A DNA stretch of 64,000 nt from positions 3,167,753-3,231,752 of the forward strand of contig NW_003101680.1 in the NCBI RefSeq assembly GCF_000003855.2. The letters run 5' to 3'. The notes beneath the pieces are model-generated. The model searched no databases. It worked only from the letters and a program-made list of their open reading frames with translations, and was not told the DNA's origin. Made by a program: the position numbers and the translations under genes. The stretch comes from Blastomyces gilchristii SLH14081 (Eukaryota; Ascomycota; Eurotiomycetes; Onygenales; Ajellomycetaceae). Shown here piece after piece: positions 10,737-21,955 of this stretch. How positions within the stretch are numbered: the stretch's first letter is position 1; each line of letters begins with the position of its first letter.

Positions 10737-11987
10737 CCTTCATATTATTAAACGTACAGTCTTCTTGAGGAACTTGCATCGCAGACAAGCTCTTAATTTT
10801 CGTATTTCACTAGCTTGTTTCCGCTGATCAGGCTTAAGCGGGCCCTTTCGCTTCCCCACACGTTTCTCAGTTTCGGGCTTTCCAGACTGAGATTGCTTTC
10901 GCACTTTCGTTTCTGCGGTCTTTGCGGCGATAGGGCTTTTGCGGGATGGTTTTCTACTTGGCGGAGAGGACGACGCCTGTGAAGTCGGGGATCGGGAAGG
11001 CGACGAAGATTTCTTGGCTGGCATGGGCCTGACAATTCCAACGGGGCTCACAGCAGCCGGGGACGACGAACCATGGGAGGTCTGATCACATGACACTCTA
11101 CGATTTATAGCATTGTACTCCGCCTCGAGATTCGATTCCGAACTTGGAGAATTTATGGGATGAGAAAAGTCTGTTATGCTGCTAAAGGAGTTTCTTGGGT
11201 TGTGGAGATCCAAATCGGAATATGACGACTCAGACAGGCTCCTATTATGCAGGGTCTGATTTGGGTTGATGAACATGCCATGTTCGTGGTATGGAGAGTC
11301 TAGAGACCTGCGATTCTCGATGGTTGTCCAGCCATTATCACTGCTCGAACTGGTCAAGGAGCGGACTTCCAAATATGTGTCTGTTGGCGAGCTACTGCCC
11401 TGAATACTCTGGGAAGCGTAGGTCACATCTGGAAGGCCGTCCATAGTCGGAAAAGACATGAGATCCGCGTGGAAATCGTGGAACGTGAAGGGTATCATAT
11501 CGACTGGCGGTGCAGACAGAGGAACGTGATAGGGCCCGTCAAGTAGACTTGGACCCAGCTGAGCCTGGGTAGCAGCTGGCATGAGATCGATTGGAGAAGC
11601 CTGGAGTGGGATCGAGTAGCTGGAGGTGAATTGGGGAGCAGACGAGGTCTCAGCTTGAGAATACGGGAGGTGGTGGGGTTGTATATTGTGGAATTCCCAG
11701 TCGCTGATGAGATCGTGGTCGTGCGCTACAGTGGCGTTGAAATCGTGACTGTTAGTTTGTAGGGGTGAGATATCCCCCCTACCATCGGCTCGTTGGTGGT
11801 GGTGGTGGTGCTGCGAATGCTGATGCTGCTGCTGCTGCTGCTGGTGTTGATGGTGGTGCTGGTGGTGCTGGTGGTGCTGGGTCGGGCGATGCTCCACTGC
11901 TACGGACCAGGTGGGAGCAGAGATGTAGCCTCGAGAATCATAGTCGAGGCTGACGATGCCATCGTTGGTTAGATCTACATCACCCAT
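9309..11987 (-). CDS. Fungal Zn2Cys6 (C6) transcription factor, four exons
   Basis: Exons on the minus strand: 10758-11987, 9782-10633, 9513-9711 and 9309-9409; about 793 residues. Introns have donors GTACGT, GTAAGA and GTAAGT and acceptors TAG, TAG and CAG; phases match. The zinc cluster spans intron 1: ACLRCKFLKKT, then CDKGEPCAGCQP and later VPC. That supplies the six cysteines of a binuclear cluster, which in this family binds DNA in the nucleus. The cluster is central (around residue 405) rather than N-terminal. Before it lies a long Ser/Pro-rich part with a His/Gln run (about residues 38-70) and basic stretches (RKPSRKSP, KRKGPLKPDQRK) likely to act as nuclear localisation signals. The C-terminal 380 residues are alpha-helical-looking with no motif I can name. 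The start is the first in-frame ATG; the frame continues upstream only from a GTG. Target genes are unknown. Confidence 0.85.
10634..10757 (-). other. Intron 1 of the Zn2Cys6 gene, carrying a 36-nt homopolymer
   Basis: 124-bp intron dividing the zinc-cluster codons, with donor GTACGT and acceptor AATAG. Plus-strand T at 10701-10736 is a 36-base A run in the transcript, close to the donor. Confidence 0.8.
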
Positions 11988-12760
11988 TGTAATCGTGGTT
12001 GTAGCATAGATAAGCGGGAAGGTGGAGGAGTTTCTATAGGTTCCCACAGCGGATTACTTGCGTAATGAGAGAGTCGGGGAGGGGAGGGGAAGGGGGAAGA
12101 GAGGAGAGGAGAGATTGTGCCAGGAGGTGGAAAGGTGGAGGTGGAGGTGGAGATACGATACTCGGAGAGGAGGAGGAGGAGGAGGAGGAGGAGAGGAAGA
12201 AGAAGGCGTGAGTGGTGAGGAGAGGAGAGGCGAAAGTCCGTTGAGGCGAGCGGGTGCGGCAGGGCTGGGGGGCCGTGTGCTTTACTTGTGCTGTTCCTGC
12301 CGGCGGGCGAGTGTGGGGACGCTGGGGAGCCAAAGCAGCGGTGAGCCAGCCCCGACGCTGGTTGGGCAGTGTCCGCCGGAGCTTGGGCCGTGGCTGCAGC
12401 GCCCAGTCCCCAGCCAACTCCCTCGCTCGCACCACTCACTCCCGCGCTACCCTTTCTTGGGGCCACGCCCTGCCCGCCCGCCTGCAAGCTGCATGCCGCT
12501 GTACAAGTCTGTACCCTCCCAGCCAGTTCTCTGCGCCAGGGTACATCACGCAGCTCCGTCAACTTGCCGGTCTTGACGCACTGGACAGCCACCAGCTTCT
12601 GTACACGCCTTTTGCAATCGTATGCCCACGCCTGCGGTCGCGCGTGAGGCTGGGGGCAGAACCGGGGCAAAAGCACTGCACGAACCTAAGCCTGGAGTGT
12701 TGGTCCTTGAGCGAGGGCGCTAATTGCCACTCGACGGCTGCATATCGCCAGCGATAAGCT
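11988..12760 (-). promoter_or_regulatory. GC-rich, purine/pyrimidine-biased leader or promoter of the Zn2Cys6 gene
   Basis: Upstream of the ATG at 11987 the minus strand is strongly CT-biased (plus strand GA-rich, 12060-12230) and then GC-rich to about 12760. Overlapping long open frames on both strands here do not resemble proteins and are composition artefacts. Several ATGs upstream would act as uORFs if transcription starts inside this segment. Assignment as leader or promoter is from position only. Confidence 0.4.
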
Positions 12761-15345
12761 CGGTCCATCGCCGGAATCAGCAGCGCGGTCCGCCAGCCAG
12801 ATCACGAGTTATCAAAAACCCACAGCACCAGCATCATCCGGGCCTATTATTGAGTGGGCGCTTTTGCTTTTCCCAGACTTCCTCTCTTTGGTAAGATTAC
12901 GCAGTATGTCTTTGGCAGCTAGCTAACTAAACTATCTCTGTCTCTGTGGATATCATGAACCCGCTATGGATTCCCCGCTGGCTTTCTCTAACTACTGCTA
13001 ACTAAATCTTCTCGTTAACTTGTGCCAACTTATCAAGTTCTCCTGAGCGATAAAAAAGGTTCAGCAAGGAAAAAGAAATAAGACTGGTTGAATCCGTGGA
13101 TACAACCCGCTAAGGTAAAATTCAAAAAAAAAATTTCAAGAAAGTTCAAAGGTTCCCCAAAAAAGAACCGCCGCCTCCGTCAGCGGATGTGATCCCGCGG
13201 TTCGACCCGAGATTCAGAGTGGGCAAGCCAGAAATTCTATTTCAAACGGGAGGGGGCATTTCCAGGTATTCCGAGAACTTTATTACTACTACTTCTAGTC
13301 ACGTATACAACATATTGATCTCGGCTACAGTGTCACCCGACGATCTATCGAAAAAAAAAGAAGCTTGAAATGAACAAAAACACGTTTTTTTTAAGGGGGG
13401 TAGCCGGTTTCCTCTCGTCTCCTGCCTCACAAAAAAAGGGTTGAAACGAAAACAAAAACAATAGGCCAAAAGGCGCCCTTTTGTTTGTGAAACCCACACA
13501 AGCAGTGCCCCGGAATATTTAGTTGAAGGGATTCCCTCATTTGTCCCAGTCAGCGCGTATCATCTCTCTCCTCTGTTCTGCTTGTTGCGCAGATAATAAT
13601 GTACCCTGGCTGTGGAGCTGCTGGGTTTGGTGTTGCCATGCAAAATCTTTGGCAAATACCTGTCCATTTCTGGGCCAAAGGTTCTGCTTTTGCTTTCTCT
13701 CCTCTTGTTCGCTCATGGGATGGATGTGAGTATGTTCTTCTTCCTGTGTGGTTATTTTCGTCACATCTAAAGTTTGCTGGAGGGAAGGTAGATCAGCCAA
13801 GCAGATTGAGGGAAACCAGGATAGCTATCTATTCCAACAAATCGCATCTCAGGAAAAAGAAATAATACAAATGTTCAGGTGAGATCTGGAGATATGGAAC
13901 CGAGTGAAAAAAAAAACCACTCGTTGAAAAGGCTGTGCCGGATCGAGTAAGAAGGACAACGGTTAATGACATAAAACACGTCAACGCACAAGGAAGGGGT
14001 TTTTTCTTTTTCTTCTTTTCTTTTCTTTTTTTTCTTTTCTTTTCTTTTTTTTTTTTCCTTTCTTTTTTTTGGGGGGTCTTCTCAAAAAATTACAGAAATT
14101 AATAAATAAATACTTGGGGCAACTCAACAGTGTTACACACTTCCTCATGACGGATAGAAATATATCCATGTTCACCGTAGAGAATCTCCAGGACCAGAGT
14201 CAGGCCACAATGCCCCCACACAGCACAGCACATAGAGAGAGCCGAAGACTCCGCCTGCAGCAACCCTCCGCGGGACGGCGGGTGATGGGCATCGACAGCA
14301 TGACGGACAAGATGGAGATCTTCCCGGCTAACGATGTAACTTAGTCCGCAACAAGACAAGGGAATCATCCATCAGCAAAAAAGGAAAAAGGAAAAGGAAA
14401 AAAAAAGCCTCTCTGCATAACTAGTTAGGAGTCCAGTGAGCACAACAAAACACGATGTCGTCGTCCGGTTCCGATAAGGCGCAGAACTCGCAATCCCAAC
14501 GTCAACACTACAGCGTAAGCGTATGAGCAATTGGGGAAAAGCGAGCTCGCCAACAAACTGGAACTAACTACCTAAACTAAGGGCAGTTTAGTTAACTACT
14601 AAACAGTGCTAGTAAACTACGACAGTTTGGATTGTCTGATGTGTTGTCAACGGAACGGAACCAACTCAACTGGGATACAAATCCCCCCCGGCCGGGGCCT
14701 CAAAAACAAGAACAGAAGAGTGTCATCAAAATCAAACAAAAATAACCAGCCAGTGAGGGGAGAAGAGACGGATGTACTGCGTAGTAGTAGGTAGCATGTG
14801 TCCCTGTCCCTGTCTGTCGCACATTCCTCGCATGTTGTTAACACCCTGCCATTATTAACATTATTATTAACTTATTATTGTCTCCGTCTCATCTCACATT
14901 CTCACGCATTACTAAACATGGGGGGGGTTGGTTTGACTTGTCTCTCTCCCCTATCCTTTTCGGGTAATATTGCGCTTCAACCTTTAAAGTCAGACAGATA
15001 TATCCCTTTACAGGAGAGGGGAGCGGCAGTCTTGCTTGAGATGAGAATACAAGAACCCCCAGGCTGCGGGGTTTGCCAGTCCTTGCATTCTCTTTGGTTC
15101 AATTACCTTGTGAACTACCGCCGGTTCGGTTTCAAACTGACTTAGCGCTGAAGTGCGTGGTTTCTGCGCCTGAGAGGGCAACGGGGGAGTGAATGGATGG
15201 ATGGACAATGGAATATCTGGGCTTTGCTGCGATGTCACAGACTTGCAGGGAGTTAGTTGGCTCCATTTTTCTTGTTTACTTCCCGATGGACTGGATTCTT
15301 GAACATTCTGTCTGTCTATCTGTAATGAGACTGAGGGCACACAAG

Positions 15346-15402
<57 letters not shown>

Positions 15403-15707
15403 GTCCATTACCTGCCTGGGTATTATTAACTTACCTACTGCGTACGTACCAACAACAACCATCACGTGGAGTGAGACAAACTGGATATTTCCCCCCAACC
15501 CCCCCCAACCCTGATGCTGTCTCGCTGTTGGCTCCCCGCAACAATATAATACTAATAATAATAATAATAATGGGTGAACGCTGCACGGACGAGACGAGAC
15601 GAGAACAACGCGGGGTCGGATGGTGGGGCAGCAGATACGAGTCCCGCATGCCAACTCGCCAAGCAGCACTCTCCTCTCGCTGCCTTTTCGCTGGTTGTCA
15701 GTTGGTC

Positions 15708-15739
<32 letters not shown>

Positions 15740-16110
15740 CACCCATCCGCAGCCAGTGTTTCCTCCCGCCAGGGCTTTTTATGCCGAGCAGGCCAGAATC
15801 TGGGGGCTGGCTTCCTACCCTAAGTTACCCTATCCATGATCGACCTCACGCGGCTCGCGTAAACAAACCTGTTCAAATCACCGTTCCGGCCCAGGTATCT
15901 AGATATCTCTGTTGCCACAACCGGCTGGACTTCCGTGAGGCTCCTCCGAGGACAAGTCTGTCCTGGAAAAGTGCCATAATTTGCGGAGCGAAGCGAAGCA
16001 AATATATGATGAAAACCCTGGTCATTAAAAGTGGAGAATTTCCTTTTTGAGGTTCTTGGCGCGAATACAGCCCACTGATTGGTGTAGAATTAAGTGAAGC
16101 GCAATCCCGT
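12761..16110. other. Gene-less region rich in simple repeats
   Basis: I see no convincing gene on either strand. It contains a long polypyrimidine tract at about 14000-14068, (CT)n at 15352-15398, (AAT)n at 15551-15571 and again at 15708-15737, and TTAG/CTAA clusters around 14560-14620. Open frames through these tracts are repeat-driven. It may hold the distal promoter of the minus-strand regulator. Confidence 0.5.
15352..15398. repeat. (CT)n microsatellite
   Basis: Uninterrupted CT dinucleotide run of about 47 bp. Confidence 0.95.
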
Positions 16111-17760
16111 GACATTGCACTACCATACCATCTACTTCATACAGATCCTTGAATAGATAACACATCTGATCAACAATCTACTCTGTACAGATTCTTGAAT
16201 AGATAATGCATCTGATCAATCATCTCTCATAGATTCTCAAGAATGAATAATACATCAAAAGCCTGTGTTCACTGCTTATAAAATCAGTCTCTTAATTAAT
16301 TCATTTCTTTACAGTATTCTACTACTTCTACAGCTGTCTGTCTTCAATACTACACTCAGAGAACTCAGATATTATAATCTTCTCTTATTACTAGACTGGC
16401 TGCCGGGACTATGAATTTCACATTTGATTTCATTTGATCTGATTTCATACATTTCTTGACATGAATTCTGCTAAGACTAGTCATTAAAAAAACATGTAAA
16501 GTGACTATATATCAGATCTTAAAATGAAATCATGACTTGAAAAAAATAAGAAAGTAATCTCATTTGATCTCATTTAGTTTCATTCTTAATATAAAGTTAC
16601 TATTTTTAGACATTTTAAGATTTTTTTAGACTATTTTTAATTTTTTAAAAAGTAACACTTTTTAATAACACTTAAATAAGATTTAAAGTCATTTAAAGTA
16701 ATAAAAATAATTTAAATTGAGAAGTGAAAATCATGATCTCATTTGAAAAATGTAATAAGAGTAGATAGTAAGTTTCACTGAGACAGTATAAGACTACTAT
16801 CTAATATTAAAACTGTGTAATAAGATTAGTTAAATTAATAATAAAACTATTAAAAAATCTGATTCTGATCTCAGACACAGTCACATAGTTAGTCTACTTA
16901 TTACATCTTTTCTATCACTGATTATATCTTTACACTGTGTAGAACTGTAAATAAATATATACAGTAAAATCAGATTCTTCTACAGTTATAGATTCTGTGA
17001 TAAATGAGTCTGAACTCTCTCTATCATTCTAAATATATTAATACTTTATATAATTAATAGCAGTCTTTTAAATCTGTGTAAGAATAAGTGCTTACAGATG
17101 ATTATTCAGATGTTTATAGCTTGATATAATATATACTATTAACTATCAGAAGTATTCACAGTAGAAAGATAAAATATAGAAGTTAAATATATAATAGTAT
17201 TCAAGCTGAGTTATAAATAGTATTCATGAACTTCAGTCTATATAGTTGTATATAATCAAGAGCTGCTAACTCTATTAATTATATAAGAGATAGAAAATAG
17301 AGATAAAGAATCTGCAAGAAGTGAGATTTCTTACAGTCTGTAAACAGTCTATTGAAATAGATATATTATCTGAGATTAAGTTTTATTACTGTGAGATTTA
17401 TAGTTCTGATATATCTTCATTAACAGCAGTCTATAAAAAGAAAACTATTATTCAAAGAGCTTACTATATTATCAGATGTTATAGAGAATATCTCTTATTA
17501 ACTTCATTTTTAACTCAATTAAGAAAACAGCTGCAGTCATTATCTTTAATAATTAATTCATCTCTCAGTTCTACAGATCTCTCTTCAGTCTTTCATCAAT
17601 CATCTGTATCATCATTCAACTCATTCTCAAGTCAATCTTATTTCATCTTTAGAGATATGCTTTCACTGTAGTTACAGTTCTATCTCTTTTATTAATAAGC
17701 TGTAAAATCAATCTTGCAGAGTCTTCTGTTTTGAGCTTAGCTCTGCAATGTCTTTGTACA
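16111..17760. other. Small AT-rich block with decayed transposon DNA
   Basis: Composition falls abruptly after about 16110 and recovers by 17760. At 16141-16230 a unit of about 46 bp is repeated (ACAGATCCTTGAATAGATAA, then ACAGATTCTTGAATAGATAA at 16187). 16260-16410 resembles an LTR or leader, and 17077-17335 is an LTR described separately. The open frame at 17321-17671 has no recognisable domain. No functional gene. Confidence 0.6.
17077..17335. repeat. Solo LTR of an LTR retrotransposon (decayed)
   Basis: 259 bp with inverted ends TGTAAGAA...TTCTTACA. It is nearly colinear, in reverse orientation, with the 258-bp LTR at 63224-63481. Flanks ATCTG and GTCTG agree at four of five bases and differ by a G/A transition, compatible with a mutated 5-bp target duplication. 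No internal region is attached, so it is probably a solo LTR. Confidence 0.65.
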
Positions 17761-20700
17761 CAGAGGCTCGTGTGCATTAAGATATTTTATTTATTGGTTA
17801 TGACCATACACAGCATCACAAGGTTCCCTTTTCTATTATATGTACCTTGTTTCTTTTATGCAGCCTACATTACAATGTAAGTCAACATATTATTCCATCC
17901 ATAGCCATATTTGTAGCTGTTGCATGCATCAGTTTCACGTTTTGCTCTCCCCCCCCCCGACCGGTCAGCTACCAGCACCAATCATTCTCCCCTTTACGGT
18001 GTGTCGCGAGGGAAAATATCCCAATCTGGCCTTATCACTCACTCCTTGGTCTGCAGCGCTGAAGGGGCAAAGTCCGTGTGATCCATCGCGTTTATTTCCA
18101 TTATATTATTCCCCAAAGGGCTTGACATCATCCAGTGATGGCATACAAGCATGGATATGTTATGGACTGTCAGGCCTGATTATATTTTTTCAAGTCAACA
18201 TCAGACGAGTATGGCATTATTCTGAGGTAAGTTATACATGAACTTGTACCATGGTCGTCATATCTTCTCCCTCCCTACCTTCCAATTTTTATTCTTTAAT
18301 CCCATCACCGCTTGAGCAATCATCTACTATCTATCCCCTTTCCATACTGGAAATACTCGCCTGGCGCCTCAGTAATTCTCCTCCTCCCAGACCGCCCTCG
18401 ATGTAGTTGGAATTTTGGTAACCCATTGAACCCGCCTGCTTTCCAGAAATGGAAACTTTGGGAGACCTGTGGACACCTGGCAGGGCAGGGAGGAGGGGAT
18501 TGCCGAAAACGGAAATGCCCGCGTTGGTTGTATGGCTGCGCCTTTTTGTTTCTCGACGCAGAATATGTCCTCTTGCTGTCATTATTCTTTTATTGGTCTT
18601 GTATTTTACTTGACTTTACTTTATTATTTATTTATTTTTACTTTAACCATTTCCTGCCCCCCTATTTCCCTCAACCACGCTCGGAATTACCATATCTGCC
18701 TCCCTGATCGTGGATCTGCGCCACGTACGTGCAGCTCCGACTGTATATAGCGCATTGTGCCAATGCATCATTATATCATTGCATCATTGCATGCTCGCTT
18801 GCAAACGAGCTCCCTTGATCCTGAGCCAAGCAGAGGGAAAAGAGAGAGAGAGAGAAAAAAAAAGGCATCATTGATCCCGCAGGATCAAAGGAAAAATAAC
18901 TTCTCACCGTTCAATTGCTGTGCAAATATATGCTCTATACCCAGAATGGATGCCCACCCAAACCAAGAGCTACTGGCAGTGCGCTGCGCTCTAATAGAGT
19001 GTATGAGACTTTTTTTATTTTTTTTAAAAAAAGGAGACCTGAAAATATTTGAGGGAGGCTGGTATGTACTTGTCAAAATAAGGTTAAAGATTGCGTGCAT
19101 GGGGCAACCCGCATCAAGGAGGATATGGAGAATTTTTTTCTTTTGAGCCGGGAATACATACTATGCAAGAAATGCATACGCAGCGTACTGCATATGCTCC
19201 ACCTGGTTGCCTGGGGTGGGCGGGGAATATGATATATGCGCTCTATACCGCCATTCTGTGTCTTATTAATTGGGGAGAATGTGACTTTTTCTTTCTCTTT
19301 GCAGTATCGTCGGCAAGCGGCCAGGCGGGATCCTCTCAAGTGCGCTTTTTAATTTCTTGCCTTTCTCCTTTCTCCTTTCTCTCCCTGTCATTGCTCCTTT
19401 CCATTCCTCTCCTCGTTCCCGCGTTACCTAACCTTTCTCCAAATCCACTCATACTCATACCGCCAGGAGAGTTAAGCTTGGGGGAGAGGGGGTGCCCCCC
19501 GCTCCATCGACCGCTCCGATCTGATCGATTTGACTGGCAATGACTAAAATAATATTTCGAAACCAGAGCTGGAAACTTTCTAGCAACCACAGATCCCGAT
19601 CCATGATCCATGATCTGAACGTCGATGGAGAGATTCGGCGGGACTCCATCATCATCCCATAAGCCGCCCCGCCCCCTTTCTTCTCCACTACACAGAAAAC
19701 GAAAAACAGAGATTGATGATAGATACGATAGATACCAGGGTCCAAAGGGCCGAGTGGGAAGGCTGGACAAAAACTATGCAGACACCGCGGAGCGGATGGG
19801 GTGATTGGAAGCGGTCAGGGAAGGCCCCTGTCTACCTGTCTACCTGTCTACCTATCTGTCTACTGGGCTTTCAGTTAGCATACCACATATCCATCCATTG
19901 AGTGAGGGGAGAGGGGCCCTGGAGATCGCCTGTTTCATTTCAAAATAAATAAAATAAAATAAAATAAAAGTCCCCGCAAGTTTTACCTTCGATATTTTTT
20001 ATTTTTTAATTTTTTTTTATGGGTCGGAAAGACACCGCTCCTCGGCCATCCCGGAGGGTTAATAAACATACGGTGAATCTGCATATACTTTTGTCCCCCC
20101 GTTTCTTTCTTCCTTTCCCCTCGCCCCTCGCAAGGCACTCACCAATTCCCGACGTGTAATTGGGATACGTTTCCGTCAAAATTGACCGCTAGAGGTTGAT
20201 TGAAGAGGCGGTAGGACTGAAAATAGAATCTAGAAACGATCCATCATCACCGCAGAATCGACGCGCCATCATGGTACGACATGTCCTGGCCTGGCCTGGC
20301 CTGGCCTGGCTAGGAATGATATGGGATGATATGCGTTAAGCTCGGAAAGGGAAATCCACTATTGATTAGTGAGAAAAAAAATCCTATACGGACTTAGCTC
20401 AGGGAGGTGGCATTCCCCTCTCTCATATCGATTCTCTCCTTCCTTGGAGGTCATGTTCTTGAGTCTGGGGGAGAAAGGGAGGGGGGAGAAAAACCAATGT
20501 GCTTCTTCTCCCGTGCTGAATCGTTCAAACTCTTGCAGTGGCCTCTGTTGATACCGGATACGGTATGCGGAAAATGTTTTGCGTCTCTCTAGACGGAGGA
20601 TATTTGGTTTGCGGTAAATGTACTCGGAAATTCTTTCTTAGACGTACCTACCACCTATGACTACTCACTCCTTTCGAACCAAAACATAATTTACAAGGAG

Positions 20701-21204
20701 AGAGAGAAAGGAATAGATCTCCCATATCCTCATATCCTGCAATTGTTCCTTTTAGAATAAACTCCGCATCTCCTCTTCCTCTTCTCCTTTTTTTTCTTCT
20801 CCTCCTTTCATTTTGTTGAGCCAGTCCCGGACGACTTGTATAGGATAAAAAAAAAATCTAATCCAACCAGAGCACTGCCACAGCATGATGTTTTACCGAT
20901 TGATCACGATTAGCTTCAGCCCATCACAACATGGAGGCATTTTTGGCTGGAGTCTGTTCCGTCGCGCATCCCGCCTACATCATTTTTGTATGGGGTGCAA
21001 TAGAAATGGCACTCGCAGCCGTCTCGCGGGTCATAGAAATGCGCCCAGCCTTTGGGTGGTCTTATATTTGCTGTGCTATCCGATGCCAGCAGGAGCCATT
21101 CGTGTGGTTGTTTGGCCTTTCGAGAGAAGAACATGTTTCAAAGCGCAGAAATTCGTCTTAATTTTCACGCATGGAGGAGGGGCTGCATAGCTGTACTCAA
21201 AGTT

Positions 21205-21240
<36 letters not shown>

Positions 21241-21922
21241 TTTTCTTTTTTCCCTTTTTCTCCCAGATATCTCCCCGTTTGACGAAAAAGGACAATGTCT
21301 ATCGCCCGCTTGTGAGCACAGTCGACCAGCCTGTTGGGACATGTACGGATTCAAATAGAAGAATTCATTGTGGAGAAGAAGAGCATGGCGGGATGAGTAT
21401 AATGGAAGCAAAATGAGAGGAGATTGGACACGGAGCAAACGCGGAGCACAAAAATCCTTATCGCCTACCTTTGCTACTCATGTTCAAGGGACGAGGTTAA
21501 TAATATGTACGTGTCCACAGAGATGGAACCCGCGCAGGATTTTGCAATGTGGCGAAGCTGTGCGTGTATCCTCATAGAAGGAAAATGAATAAAATAGATA
21601 CTGTTAAACGTTGTAGATACTCACAGCTTCATAGTATAGAAATGGACCCTTCATCTTGCACAGATGGCCAAGGTAAACTAGTTGGGAGACGAGACTCTCG
21701 TGGTGGTGTGCGGAGAGAGGAGCGAGCCAGCGAACGGATCAAGGTTTTCTAAGATATTTAAGTTGACTAAACAATAGTTAGTAATATCAGCGAACAAAAC
21801 AATTCATTCGCAGACAAAGGAACTCTCAACAGCACAATACGAATAACAACCCCCTCAATGTAAGCAACAAAGAGCCGAAGGATATATTGACGCATTCCTT
21901 GAAGCATAAAAAAGCATCATAC
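17761..21922. other. Gene-less normal-GC region upstream of the farnesyltransferase gene
   Basis: No supportable gene. It holds a CTGGC pentanucleotide repeat at 20285-20311, CTACCTGT-type repeats at about 19829-19862 and a (TTTC)n tract at about 21202-21240. The final kilobase presumably includes the promoter of the gene at 21952. Many open frames of 60-150 codons lack protein-like composition. Confidence 0.5.
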
Positions 21923-21955
21923 ATGGAGGCTCGAACCTACGCAAGCAGGACATGA
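21923..21955 (+). promoter_or_regulatory. uORF overlapping the first farnesyltransferase ATG (ATGA)
   Basis: Ten-codon frame (MEARTYASRT, then TGA) whose stop overlaps the ATG at 21952 as ATGA. If transcribed, the arrangement would favour termination-reinitiation at the main start, or repression of it. It depends on 21952 being the used start. Confidence 0.35.

Noticed and set aside
11975..12676. 233-codon minus frame and matching plus frames of 92-172 codons upstream of the regulator
   Set aside because: GC-rich, low-complexity and mutually overlapping, with no domain-like composition; part overlaps the regulator's own start region.
13537..13800. 87-codon Gln-rich minus frame
   Set aside because: No recognisable motif, overlapped by open frames in the other strand, and no splice or neighbour support.
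15316..15669. Arg-Glu repeat protein on the minus strand
   Set aside because: Produced by the (CT)n microsatellite.
17840..18707. Overlapping plus frames of 133 and 131 codons
   Set aside because: No domain, no consistent codon bias, and no joinable exons; treated as chance.
21921..21950. GGTTCGAGCC on the minus strand, tRNA T-loop-like
   Set aside because: No 5-bp T stem and no A box; the sequence is the farnesyltransferase leader.
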